Origin: Paenibacillus nasutitermitis
GTDB taxonomy: Bacteria > Bacillota > Bacilli > Paenibacillales > Paenibacillaceae
Reading direction: 5' to 3'
NCBI RefSeq assembly: GCF_014641075.1
Contig: NZ_BMHP01000010.1
Coordinates: 46,643 to 110,642, forward strand
DNA length: 64,000 nt
Made by a program: the position numbers and the translations under genes. Shown here in pieces: positions 20,001 to 30,900 of this stretch (its first letter is position 1; every line of letters begins with the position of its first letter). The notes under the pieces were generated by a model. The model did not search any database and was not told the DNA's origin. It saw only the letters and a list, made by a program, of their open reading frames with translations.

Positions 20001-21755
20001 ATCCCGATCGTGGAGGAGCTGCTGAACGCCGCCGGGATAAGCCCCAGCGACAATTTCTACCATCTCGGCGGAGATTCGATCAAAGCGATTCAAATCGCCT
20101 CGAGGCTGGCCGGTGAAGGATACCGGATCAAAGTGAAGGACATGCTGGCGTATCCGAGACTTGCGGATATGGCGTTATATATGGAATCTTCGGGGGAAGC
20201 AGACGGCGGTTACGAAGCCCCGTCCGAAGGTCCCGTCGGAACGATTCCGGCGGCATCCTGGCTGCTTGCACAGCGATTGCCAGACATGAAGCATTACACG
20301 CAGTCTGTGCTGCTGAGTATGCGCGGAGAGCCGGCGTTCACCGTATTGGAGGCGGCTTTCGACGCCGTTGTGCGCCGTCACGACGCCTTCCGCATCAATG
20401 TCGGCGCCGGCGGGGGCGAGCTCTATTACAACGAAGCGCCGTTCTTCGTTCCGAACAGGATCAGGGTCGCCGATCTGTCGGACCTGTCCGCCGCCGAAGG
20501 ACGCAAGCGAATGGCCGCGATCGGCGAGAAGCTGAAAGCAAGCTTCGATCCGGCCGGCGGCATCATGATCAAGGCTTGTCTGTTCCGGCTGGGAGACGGG
20601 GAAACGCGGCTGCTGCTGGCCGCCCATCATCTGGCCGTCGACGGAATCTCGTGGCGGATTATTTTCGAAGACATAAGCCAGGCTTATGAGCGGCTGACGC
20701 AGGACCGCGCGTCCGCCGAGAGCGCAGCCGGGACTGAAGGGTCTGACGGTTCGAGGGATGCGGGCTTGTCCGGCGGGAAGAGCTTTCATCGCTTTCATGC
20801 CTCTATCGGATCGGACAAGTCTAGCGAATATGTCGAGGCGGAACGATTGCGTTCGCTCGCGCAAGAGACGCTGCCTGCGAAGACGGCTTCCATGCAGGCT
20901 TGGGCCGCCGGGCTGGAACGATTCGGTCGGGCGCGGGCGATCCGCAGCAAAGCCTACTGGGAGGACGTGCTGGATGGAGCGACCCCTTCATCTTGGAACG
21001 ATTACGATCGCGGTCCGGACGCAATGAATCAGTGCGAGACGGTAGAGCTTGTGCTGACGGAGGACGAGACGCAGCGGCTCGCGGCCAAGGCGGACGACGC
21101 CTACAGGACGAGGGCCGACGAGCTGATGCTGATCGCGCTGGCGCTTACGGTCCGGGAGTTTGCGGGGAGCGGCGACGTCCACTTGGAGCTCGAGCGGCAC
21201 GGTCGCGAGGAAATCATCGAGGGGCTCGACGTATCGCGCACCGTCGGCTGGTTCACGAGCCTGTTTCCAGTTCGGCTGGCGGTACCCGAAGCCGGTCTGT
21301 CCGCGCAAATCAAGGGACTGAAGGATCAGCTGCGGCGAATTCCGAATAACGGGCTTTGCTACGGCGTGCTCAGGCATGTAACCGGCGAATTGGACGGCGA
21401 TTCCGGCAAGCGCGTGCGGTTCAATTATTTGGGCGACTTTGAAGCTTCCTTTACGGGAGGCATGTTCGGCTATGCGGAAGAATATACCGGGCGCGAAAGC
21501 GGGGGATGCAATGAATTGCCTTGCCTGCTGGACATCGTGGCCTTCACGATTGGCGGCAGGCTGCGCTTGTCGGTCACTTACAGCCTGAGCAAATTCAGGC
21601 GGGAGACGGCCGGTCGGTTCGCCCGCGATTACAGGGACCGGCTCGGAGCGGTGATTGAGCATTGCTGCGGCAGGGACAGGAGCGAATTTACGGCCGCCGA
21701 CTTTGAGACGACGAGCCTGTCGGACGACGAGCTTGACCAACTATTTGACGACTGA
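17079..21755 (+). CDS. NRPS2: starter C-A(Asn)-T-E, makes acyl-D-Asn
   Basis: This is a 1,558-aa single-module NRPS. Its first domain opens with YPLTHPQKRIWYMEK, the hallmark of lipid-initiating starter C domains such as that of surfactin synthetase, and keeps HHIAADG (His 141). The A domain (about 450-950) has a pocket that reads DLTKIGEVGK, one conservative change from the classical asparagine code DLTKLGEVGK. The carrier has HLGGDS (Ser 1000), the form found before epimerization domains. The E domain has HHLAVDG (1183), ERHGRE, TVGWFTS and FNYLG. It should therefore make N-acyl-D-asparagine. A low-complexity insert of about 55 residues sits inside the E domain near 1210-1265. I chose the start at 17079, behind CGGAGG. 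The next gene encodes a peptidase of the type that removes acyl-D-Asn. Confidence 0.92.
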   Translation: MKDVRNRTETYPLTHPQKRIWYMEKINPGQPMHNIGGTVRIQGETDLHLLEEAIRLFVRANEGIRLRLAESEREVRQYIGEDEDFPVEMFDFGDFPDGEERFADWVRREAAAPMPLCDNRLYRFALFKLPGGDSGYFAKVHHIAADGWSMNLLTGQIFDAYSQLSRGDVPEIRDGHSYLDYIDQERSYLASARFMKNKSFWNDKFALLPEPAGKSGMESGEGRRRTFRIESGLAGRIKRFAEERSVSPYTFFVAMHFIYLYITSRRDDIVIGLPLFNRAGRKEKNTVGMFTSTMPFRFRIDSNLAVDQLILELGQELTLCYYHQRYPFDLLVRDLELNKKGYGSLFDTSVNYYNTRMMDELAGAPVLNEEFYSGNQLYSYQLIIREWSGSGELRLDMDYKVRDYTEERIERIYRGLLHLAEQMIRQPGRPVKELGLLPEADWNRRIRDFNQSAADYPREKTIHRLFAEQAAGTPDRIAIRMGEETLSYRTLNERANRLAHVLIGKGVRRGTVVGLLARHSIESVVGILAVLKAGGAYLPLDPGLPADRIRYMLQDAEAGLILTNVPEGERPDGTPLPGGIVSLTAESGYSGDPSDPGERSGPSDLAYIIYTSGSTGAPKGAMIEQRGLVNYICWARRAYTEAEAADVFPLYSPLSFDLTVTSIFTPLIGGGQIAVYPEGASEFVLHRILRDGIATVVKLTPAHLSLLLDADCGCGSVRAFIVGGEDLKANLAAAVAERFGGRIRIFNEYGPTETVVGCMIHRFDPAKDTGGSVPIGVPAANTSIYVLDPDMNPVPDGETGELYISGDGVARGYLNRPELTEERFMADPFNAGARMYRTGDLARFTEGDVVEYAGRADRQLKIRGYRIEPGEIESVLLGRAGIREAVVTDRVSRSGGRYLCAYYTGVAGLTEAELSQYVRDRVPDYMIPARFVALSAIPLTINGKIDKAALPDPEAAELDPAERETVSTAAERALIPIVEELLNAAGISPSDNFYHLGGDSIKAIQIASRLAGEGYRIKVKDMLAYPRLADMALYMESSGEADGGYEAPSEGPVGTIPAASWLLAQRLPDMKHYTQSVLLSMRGEPAFTVLEAAFDAVVRRHDAFRINVGAGGGELYYNEAPFFVPNRIRVADLSDLSAAEGRKRMAAIGEKLKASFDPAGGIMIKACLFRLGDGETRLLLAAHHLAVDGISWRIIFEDISQAYERLTQDRASAESAAGTEGSDGSRDAGLSGGKSFHRFHASIGSDKSSEYVEAERLRSLAQETLPAKTASMQAWAAGLERFGRARAIRSKAYWEDVLDGATPSSWNDYDRGPDAMNQCETVELVLTEDETQRLAAKADDAYRTRADELMLIALALTVREFAGSGDVHLELERHGREEIIEGLDVSRTVGWFTSLFPVRLAVPEAGLSAQIKGLKDQLRRIPNNGLCYGVLRHVTGELDGDSGKRVRFNYLGDFEASFTGGMFGYAEEYTGRESGGCNELPCLLDIVAFTIGGRLRLSVTYSLSKFRRETAGRFARDYRDRLGAVIEHCCGRDRSEFTAADFETTSLSDDELDQLFDD

Positions 21756-21792
21756 ATCGCGGGCCGAAGCGATTCGCGGATTGGAGTGGAAC

Positions 21793-24700
21793 ATGGCGAA
21801 GATGACACGGACACGAAATGCCGCCGCTATCCTGCTTGCCGTTGTGCTGCTCGTTCTGACGGCGGCTGTGAATCCTCTTGCCGCCGCCGCGGATTCGGGC
21901 GCGGCCGCCGATTTGCCGGACGGGTATGAGAAGCAGCTGGATTCCTGGATCGGAAAGCTGAAGAAAGAGGGCAAAATTCCGGGCCTGTCGGTCGTCGTCG
22001 TGAACGGCGCACAGCCGGCGTACAAGAAGAGCTTCGGCTATGCCGATCTGAAATCGAAGACGCCGGTGACGCAGCGGACGCCGTTCGAGATCGGCTCCAA
22101 CAGCAAGGCGTTCACGGCACTGGCGGTTTACCGGCTTGCCGAAGAGGGCGCGCTCGATTTAAGCAAGACGGTGAGCGATTATCTGCCCTGGTTCAAAATG
22201 AAGTACAAGGGCGAATACAGAGGACGGTCCGTCGACGGAGATGTCGACATTACGCTTGAGCAGCTGCTGCATCATACGAGCGGCATTCCGTTCGAGACGA
22301 TCAAGGACATTCCGGCGGCGGACGATGACGGCGCGCTGGAGCGGACGGTAAGAACGCTGCTGAATCGTCCGCTGGCGTCCTATCCGGGCGAGCGGTTCGA
22401 ATATGCGACGATCAACTACGATATTTTGGGCCTGATCATCCAGGAAGCGTCGAAGATGAGCTTCGAGGACTATATCCACACCCGTATTCTGCAGCCGCTG
22501 GAGCTTGACGAGACCTACTTGGATCGAGCGGAAGCCACAGCGAACGGGATGGCCCAAGGGTACAAAATCGGCTTTCTGCGAACAATGCCTTACGACGCTC
22601 CGATGTACCGCGGCAACAAGCCGGCCGGTTATTTCATTTCGAACGCGAACGATATGGAGCGGTGGCTGAACATTCAGATGGAAAACGCCGCCGCGCCGGA
22701 CGCGGCGATGGCGGAGGCTCTCCGGCAAACGCTCGAGCCGGACCGTTCCGTTGCGCCGGCCGGCGATGGCGGTTCGTATGCGGGCGGCTGGGAGGTCTAT
22801 CAGCGCGGGAGCGGGGAAATTTCCCATGACGGAAGCAATCCGACCTTCTCCTCCTTCATCGTTTTCCGTCCGCAGGAGGGGCTCGGTGTCGCTGTTCTGG
22901 CGAATCTGGACTCGGAATATACGCGCGCCATCGGCCAGGGCGTTATCGATATTTTGCAAGGGAAGAGCCCCGAGAAGAACGCGCGGGATACGTATAAAAG
23001 CATCGACGGCTTCGCGTTCGCCGTCATTCTGCTGACGGTTCCGTTTATCGGCGTCGTGCTGTTTTTCATGATCCGGTCTATCCTGCAGCTGATCCGCGGA
23101 AACAGAAGGGTGGAGAAGAACGCGAAACGTCGGCTCGGCATACCCGCCCTTTCGCTTGTATTTGCGTTGGCGGCGGCGTACGGACTGTATCGGATTCCGG
23201 ACGTGCTGTTCTCGGGACTGAGCTGGGAGTTCGTCCGAGTATGGGCACCCGCAAGCCTGCCCGTGGCGGCGCTGGCGGCGCTGTCCGCCGTCGTCCTGTT
23301 CGGCCTGTACCTGTCGTTCGCTTCGGTGTTTCCGGAGCATCGGGACCGAAACTTTTTCTCGCTCATCGTCATGAGCATTGCGAGCGGCTTCGGCAACGCC
23401 ATGATCATCTTCATCGTCAACGAGGCGCTGAACCGGATGGACGGGGAGCAGTCGGGCGGTGAATTGTTCCTCTATTTTGCGCTTGGCATCGCCGTCTACG
23501 TGCTCGGCCAAAAATTCGTGCGCACCCGGCTCATCGCGCTGACGAACACGATCATTTACGAGAAAAGGGTCGAGCTGCTGGACAATATTTTGAACACGCC
23601 CTATGAAAAAATCGAACGGATGGAAAATGAGAAGATCCAAACGACGCTCAACAACGACACGGAAGCGATCAGCAACCATGCCGCTATTCTGATCACCGGA
23701 TTGACGGATTCGATTACGCTCATTTGCTGCCTCGTTTACCTAGGCGTGCTGAATGTGTACGGACTGCTTATTTCCATCGCCGTCATGCTCGCCGCGGCGG
23801 GACTCTACTACGCGGCCGGCCGTTCGGCCAATAAGCTGTGGGAGCAGACGAGAACGATTCAAAACACGTTCTTCCGCTTTATCAACGATCTCATCGGCGG
23901 GTATAAGGAGCTCAGCCTGGGCCGGGCGAAGCGGGACGAGTTCCGGGCGGATATGGAAGGGACGATCGGAGAATACAGAACGAAACGTATCCGCGGCGGC
24001 TTGAAATTCGCCAACGTGTTCATTATCGGGGAACTGCTGTTTACGCTCGTGATCGGGGCGGTAGCGTTTCTGTTCCCGCTGCTGTTCGAGAGCGTCCGAA
24101 GCGATATTTTGCGAAACTACGTGCTCGTCTTTCTCTATATGACCGGACCGGTCAACAGCATTCTGAACGCGATCCCGCAGGCCGTGCAAATGCAGATCAG
24201 CTGGAAGCGGATCAAAACGTTCATCCGGCAGCTCACAGAGCCGGAGGACGGCGGACGGGCGGCGGAAACCGGGCCTGACGTCGCCGGCGATGGATTTGAA
24301 ATCGAACTTGATGGCGTGGAATACGAATACCGCGGCGACAGCGGCGAGTCGTTCCGTGTCGGCCCGATCGACTGCGTCTTCCGTTCCGGCGAGATCGCCT
24401 TTGTAACCGGCGGCAACGGAAGCGGCAAGTCGACGCTGGCGAAGCTGATGACGGGATTGTACGCCTGCGACAAAGGCGAAATCCGGATCAACGGCAGAGC
24501 CGTCGGCCAGGAGGAGCTGGGCGAGCTCTACTCCGCGATTTTCAGTGATTATTATTTGTTCGGGAAGCTGTACGGCATCGATTCCGCCTCCAAAAAGGAT
24601 GAGATCCGGACCTATATGAAGCTGCTGCGCATCGACGAGAAGCTGACCATTCAGGACGGGACGTTCAGCACGACGAAGTTGTCGACGGGTCAGCGCAAGC

Positions 24701-24963
24701 GGCTGGCGCTGCTGATCAACTATTTGGAGGACAAGCCGGTCTGTCTGTTCGACGAGTGGGCGGCCGATCAGGATCCGGAGTTCAGGCAATTTTTCTACGC
24801 GGAGCTGCTGCCCGAATTCAAGTCCAAAGGCAAATGTGTCATCGCCATCACCCATGACGACCGGTATTTTCACGGGGCGGACAAGCTGATCAAGATGGAA
24901 CAAGGAGAAATTGCGGAAGATACGAGCCGCATCGCCGCAGGATCTCCTGCCCAGGCGAGATAG
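21793..24963 (+). CDS. S12 (ClbP/ZmaM-like) peptidase fused to ABC exporter
   Basis: This 1,056-aa membrane protein has three parts. A signal peptide (about 1-36) leads into a serine beta-lactamase-fold peptidase with SNSK (Ser102, Lys105), Tyr204 in YATINYD, and HHTSG. Three membrane helices follow (about 410-530), the layout of ClbP. A complete half-transporter comes next: about six helices, then a nucleotide-binding domain with Walker A GGNGSGKST (about 873), signature LSTGQ, Walker B CLFDEW and switch His in ITHDD. The ABC part resembles the SyrD/YojI peptide exporters. ZmaM of zwittermicin and AmiB of amicoumacin combine the same parts and act as D-asparaginyl peptidases on acyl-D-Asn prodrugs. 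The inferred job is export of the assembled lipopeptide and cleavage after D-Asn outside the membrane, which would also give the producer self-protection. I chose the start at 21793, behind GGAG and 37 nt after NRPS2. Confidence 0.9.
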   Translation: MAKMTRTRNAAAILLAVVLLVLTAAVNPLAAAADSGAAADLPDGYEKQLDSWIGKLKKEGKIPGLSVVVVNGAQPAYKKSFGYADLKSKTPVTQRTPFEIGSNSKAFTALAVYRLAEEGALDLSKTVSDYLPWFKMKYKGEYRGRSVDGDVDITLEQLLHHTSGIPFETIKDIPAADDDGALERTVRTLLNRPLASYPGERFEYATINYDILGLIIQEASKMSFEDYIHTRILQPLELDETYLDRAEATANGMAQGYKIGFLRTMPYDAPMYRGNKPAGYFISNANDMERWLNIQMENAAAPDAAMAEALRQTLEPDRSVAPAGDGGSYAGGWEVYQRGSGEISHDGSNPTFSSFIVFRPQEGLGVAVLANLDSEYTRAIGQGVIDILQGKSPEKNARDTYKSIDGFAFAVILLTVPFIGVVLFFMIRSILQLIRGNRRVEKNAKRRLGIPALSLVFALAAAYGLYRIPDVLFSGLSWEFVRVWAPASLPVAALAALSAVVLFGLYLSFASVFPEHRDRNFFSLIVMSIASGFGNAMIIFIVNEALNRMDGEQSGGELFLYFALGIAVYVLGQKFVRTRLIALTNTIIYEKRVELLDNILNTPYEKIERMENEKIQTTLNNDTEAISNHAAILITGLTDSITLICCLVYLGVLNVYGLLISIAVMLAAAGLYYAAGRSANKLWEQTRTIQNTFFRFINDLIGGYKELSLGRAKRDEFRADMEGTIGEYRTKRIRGGLKFANVFIIGELLFTLVIGAVAFLFPLLFESVRSDILRNYVLVFLYMTGPVNSILNAIPQAVQMQISWKRIKTFIRQLTEPEDGGRAAETGPDVAGDGFEIELDGVEYEYRGDSGESFRVGPIDCVFRSGEIAFVTGGNGSGKSTLAKLMTGLYACDKGEIRINGRAVGQEELGELYSAIFSDYYLFGKLYGIDSASKKDEIRTYMKLLRIDEKLTIQDGTFSTTKLSTGQRKRLALLINYLEDKPVCLFDEWAADQDPEFRQFFYAELLPEFKSKGKCVIAITHDDRYFHGADKLIKMEQGEIAEDTSRIAAGSPAQAR

Positions 24964-24975
24964 GAGGAAGTCGAG

Positions 24976-27900
24976 ATGGCCAAATTGGAACGGGAGCTGG
25001 TCGAGGATATCGTCGCCCTGACTCCCATGCAGGAGGGAATCCTGTTTCATTATCTGAAGGATCCCGGCAGCGAGGAATATTTCGAGCAGCTCAGTCTGGA
25101 AATCGAAGGGGACGTTGACGAGACGTTGTTTGCCGAGGCTTGGCGGCACGTCGCGGAGGGCAATGAGATGCTACGCACCATGTTCCGCTGGGAGAAGGTG
25201 AAGGCGCCCGTTCAAATCGTATTGAAGGCGCATCCTTTGCGGCTGCAGGTGCATGATCTTGAGGGCATACAGGCGGATAAGCGCCGCGAAAAGCTGGAAG
25301 CGATCCGGGCGAACGACCGGGCGGACAAGTTCGATCTCCGGCAGGTGCCGTTCCGGATTGCGCTGTGCCGGTTGGAGAATGACCGCAGCGAGATGATCAT
25401 CAGCCATCATCATATTTTATTCGACGGCTGGAGCACCGGCCTTCTTCTGAAGCAATTCATTGACGCATACAGGCGGCTCGGCCGATCGGAGACGGTCGTA
25501 TTCCCTGCAAGGAAGCGGTTTAAGGATTTTGTCATGACCGTTCAAAATCAGGATAAAGATGAGCAGCAGCGGTATTGGCGGCGTATGTTCGAACGGTTCG
25601 AGACGCAGGCTCGGCTGGCTTCGGGAGATTCGGGACCCGGCATCGCGAAGAGCGATGTCCATTATTCGGTTACGCTGGACAAGAATAAGCCGGAAGAGTT
25701 CGCAAGACGGAACGAGGTGACGCTCGCCGCGCTTGTTTATGCCGCATGGGGGATCGTGCTGCAGAAAAACGCAAACGCCCGCGACGTCGTATTCGGTACG
25801 ACCGTATCCGGCAGATCCGCTGCGATTCGGGGAATGGAGGAAGTCGTCGGCTTGTTCATCAACACACTGCCGCTGCGGGTAAGCCGCGATGCGGGCGAAT
25901 CGGCCGCCGAGCTTGTGCGGAAGGTCCACCGCAGCCTGCTGAACCGGGAGGAGCATGAGCACACGCCGCTCGCCGACATTAAACGGCATGCTGGCATAGA
26001 CGGCCGGACGGACCTGTTCGATACGATCGTCGTATTCGAGAACTACCCGCTGGACCGTATCGTGACGGCGCGGCGGGAGAGCGAGGACGGCATCGCCTTC
26101 CGCTCGTACGCCGCGTTTGAGATGACAAACTACGATCTGACCGTCAGCGTCACGGTGTCGGACGGGATCGAGGTCACCTTCAGCTGCAAGGAGCATGCCT
26201 TCAATGCTTCGGCGGTCAAACGGCTTGCGGAGCAGCTGACCGCCGTCATGGAAGACGTCGCCGATCACCCCGGCAAGCGGGTGGAAGAGATCGAGCTTGT
26301 GTCCCCCGCCGAGAAGGCGCGGATATTGGGTGAATTCAACGGCATGCGCACACCGTTCCCGGAGCGAGCGGCGGTCAGCCGGCTGTTCGAGGAGCAGGCA
26401 GCGAGAACGCCGGAGCTTGCGGCCGCGGTGTATAACGGGCGGACGGTCACCTACCGGGAGCTGGACGCGATGTCGAACAGCCTGGCGCACGAATTGCGCA
26501 AGCGGGGCGTGAAGAGTGGGGATGTCGTTGGCATTATGGCGGAGCGGTCCGTCGAGACGACCGCCGCCATAATCGCCGTCCTGAAGGCAGGCGGCGCCTA
26601 TTTGCCGCTGGACCCGGCGTATCCCGAATCGCGCAAGCAGTATATGCTGGAGGACAGCGGAGCGCGATTGCTGCTGTCCCGGCTGGGGACGCTAGGGGAG
26701 GGAGGCGGGAGCGACGAAGTGGACGCTGCGGGCGCGGAAGCCGCCGGATTGCTGGCGGCCGACGGTATCCTGCTGCTGGACGATCCCTCGCTATTCGCCG
26801 GCAATACGTCCCCGCTGTCCGCCGACCCCGATCCGGGAGGGCTGTTCGCCGTCTTCTATACGTCGGGAACGACGGGGAAGCCGAAGGGCGTGCAGGTGGA
26901 GAACCGAGGCGTCGTCAATATCGCGCTCTGGTTCGGCGACATGTACCACATCGGCAGCGGCATGAATGTGCTGCAGATGACGAACGTTGTGTTCGATCCG
27001 AGTATTGAGGAGATATTCGGCACGCTGCTGCACGGGGCGACGCTGCATATTGCCGACAAGAGCCTGATTCTCGACCCGGGGCAGTTCGCCGATTATGTGG
27101 ACCGGCATCACATCCATCTGATCAACCTCGTTCCGACTTTATTGAAGCAACTGGTCGGCGGGAGGCGGAGGCTGGACAGCCTCCGCACGATCATCTCCGG
27201 AGGCGAGCGGCTGGACGATGCGCTTAAGGACGAGCTGACCGGCATGGGCTACGGACTGTACAACCATTACGGACCGACCGAGACGACGGTGGACGCGCTG
27301 TTCACCCGCTGCTCGGAACGGAAGGTTTCCCTCGGCAGGCCGATTGCCAACATGAGATGCTATATTCTTGATTGCGACGGCAATCTCGCCCCCACCGGCG
27401 TCGTAGGGGAGATCTGCCTGGCCGGGGCCGGCGTGACCCGGGGCTATGCGAACAGCCCGGAGCTGACGGCGGAGAAGTTCACGGACGATCCGTTCGTCCC
27501 GGGCGAACGGATGTACCGGACGGGCGACCTCGGAAGGTGGTCGCCGGACGGGGAAGTGGAATTGATCGGCCGGGCTGACCATCAGGTGAAAATAAGAGGG
27601 TACCGTATCGAACTTGGCGAAATCCAGAACGTCCTTTTGAAGCATGACCAAATCCGGGATGCCGTCGTGATCGACCGGGATGGCGGCAACGGAAAAAAAT
27701 CGCTCTGCGCCTATTACGTGTCGGATGACGAGCCGGAGGTCGCAACGTTGAGGGCGTTTCTGTCCAAGAAGCTGCCGGACTTCATGGTTCCGTCCGCTTA
27801 TGTGCGATTGGAGCGGCTGCCGCTGACCGCGGTCGGGAAAATCGACCGCGGCGCGCTGCCGGCGCCCGATCCGGCCGCGGCCGGAAGCGGCTATGAGGCG

Positions 27901-30900
27901 CCGCGCAGCGAAACGGAGGCGAAGCTTGCCGGAATATGGGCGTCTGTTCTCGGCGTCGACGAGCAAACCGTCGGCATTCACGACAACTTTTTTGAGCTGG
28001 GCGGGGATTCGATTCTGAGCATTCAGATCGCCGGGAAAGCGATGCAGGCGGGCATGGCGATTACGGTGAGCCAAATGTTCAAGCATCAGACGATCGCCGA
28101 GCTCGTGGCAGCCGCGGAGCTGACGGAGGCCGGGCACGACGGGAAGCGGGGAGCATCGGAGGAGGAAGCGTCGGGAGAGGTGCCGTTGACGGCGATTCAG
28201 CGCTGGTTTTTCGAGCAGAAGCTGGAAAACGTTCATCATTGGAATCAGGCGGTCATGCTGGAAACCCGCCTTGGCCTGAAGCCCGAGCTGCTGCGGGAAA
28301 GCTTCCGCGCGCTGACGCGAGCGCACGACGGCTTCCGGCTACGCTTCCACCGGCGCGGCGGACAATGGATTCAGTCTTATGCAGCGGTTGAGGGGGACCA
28401 TCTGCCTTTCCGGGTTTATGATTTGTCCGGCATGGAGCCGGCGCGGCGCGAAGCCCAGCGGAAGCGGATTTGCTCCGCGCTCCACCGCGGTCTGAACTTG
28501 ACGGACGGACCGCTGGCGGCGGCGGCTTATTTTGAAAATGGGAACGGGCAGAACGGAACGCTGTTCATAGCGGCTCATCATCTGATCGTGGACGGTTACT
28601 CGTGGCGGGTCATTGCAGGCGACATCGGAGATCTGTACGATCAGCTCGAACGAAGCGGGTCGGCGCCGCCGCCGCCGAAGAGCCTCGGCTTCAAGGAATG
28701 GTCGGAATACGCGCATGCGTATGCGGCTTCATCCGAGTTATTGGAGAAGCGCGGCTTTTGGCTGGACGCCGCCCCAGCCACCTCCAGGCCGATTCCCGTC
28801 GATTTCAAGGACGGCGTGAATGCCGAGCGGGATGCGCGGACGGTATCCGTCGCACTCGCCAAGGAGGAGACGCGCCGGCTGCTGCTTGATATCCATCGGC
28901 CGTTCGGCACGAGAATCGACGATATCTTGCTTGCCGCGCTATCCTGCACGCTGGCGGGCTGGTCGGGGGAGACAACGGTCGATCTGGAAGGCCACGGACG
29001 GGAGAAGCTGCTGGAGGAGCATGATCTGTCCCGCACGGTCGGATGGTTTACGTCCGTCTTTCCCATCGTTCTAGGCGATGGTGACGTGAAGGGGGATGAG
29101 GAGGACGACGGCCGGCCGGCTGGATCTACGGGCACGCTCATCAAGCGGGTGAAGGAGCGGTTTCGCGGCATTCCGCGCGGCGGAATCGGCTACGAGATGC
29201 TCCTCTATCTCGCGGAGGAGGAGGTCCGCGCGGTGTTCGCAGCGAGGCCGAGAGCGCAAATCAGCTTCAACTATCTGGGCCAGTTCGACCAGCTGTTCCG
29301 AAACGACGCGCTGTTCATTAAGCCGGCAGCCGACCCGGGCGATACCCGGGATCCGGACGGCATCCGCAGCCATCTCATCGATATCGACGCGATCCTATCG
29401 GACGGGGAGCTGACCGTCGACTGGAAATACGGCTCTAAGATCCATGAGGAGACGACGATCAAGCGGCTCGCGGACGATTTTATGCGCAACCTGAAGGCGA
29501 TTATCGCTTATTGCCGGCAAGCGGAGACGCGGCAGTTTACGCCGTCCGATTTTCCGCTCGCTCCGGTCACGCAGGACAAGCTGGACGAATGGTCCTCCCG
29601 GTACCGCAATATGGAGGATGCGTTTACGCTGTCGCCCGTGCAGCAAAGTATGATTTTCCATCATGTCTATTCGCCGGATTCCTCCGTCACCGTGGAGCAG
29701 ACCGTCTATACGATCAAATCCGCGTTGAATATCGAGGCATTTCGGCGCGTATGGCAGACGATTCTGAGCCGCTACGAAAGCTTGCGGGCGTCCTACCATT
29801 GGGAGGGGCTGAAGGAGCCGGTGCAGCTCATTCACGGCGGGATCGACATCCCGTTCGAGGTGCTGGATTGGACGGACGCCGCAGAAGCCGAGCGAACCGG
29901 AAAGCTGGAGCGATGGATCGAGTCGGACCGCCGGCTCGGTTTCGATCTGTCGAAGCCGCCGCTCATGCGGATTACGGTCGTGAAATGGGCGGAATCCGTT
30001 TACGACGTCATCTGGACGCACCACCATCTCCAGCTGGACGGCTGGTGTGTCGGCATTCTGCTGGGCGAGATCGGAACGCTGTACGAAGCGTATTGCGACG
30101 GACGGGAAGCGGAGCTTCCCGCCGCTCGGCCGTTCAAGGACTACATCGCCTGGTTCCGCGGCCAGGATTTGCAGCTTGCGGAGCAATTTTGGAAGCGGAC
30201 GCTCGCCGGATTTCGGACGCCCGTCCGGTTTGCCGATTTGTTTCCGTCGGCGAACGGAGCGGAAGATCGGGCGCAGGCGTTCGGCAAAGCCGAGCAAGAC
30301 GTTTCGCCGGAGCTGCAGCAAAGGCTTCGCCAATTCTCGCGCAAGCACCACGTCACGCTGAACACGATCGTACAGGGAGCCTGGGCGCTGCTGCTGAACC
30401 GCTACGCCGGCGAAACCGACATCGTGTTCGGCACGACGTCGTCGGGCCGTCCGGCCGACCTCGCCGGTTCCGGCTCCATGGTTGGCTGCTTCATGAACAC
30501 GCTCCCGTTCCGGGTTCTTACGGCTGACGATGCCGGCACGATCCCATGGCTGCAGGACATTCAGCGAAGCAGCGTGGAGATGCGGCAGTACGAATATACG
30601 CCGCTCGCCGACATTCGCAGCTGGAGCGACGCGCCGAGAAGCTCGGCTTTGTACGACCTGTACGAAAGCATCGTCATTTTCGAAAACTATCCGTTCGACG
30701 AGACGCTAAAGGACGGGCTCGGCTCACTGCGCATCGAGTCGCTGCGCGTGGAAGAGCAGATGGATTATCCGCTGACCGTCTACTGCAATTTGCAGCCGGA
30801 GCTGCATTTCAAGCTTCTGTTCGATTGCCGTTATTTGCGCGAGGAGGAGGCCGAGCGGATTCTCGGCCATCTGATGAATCTGATCGAGGGGCTGCTTGCC

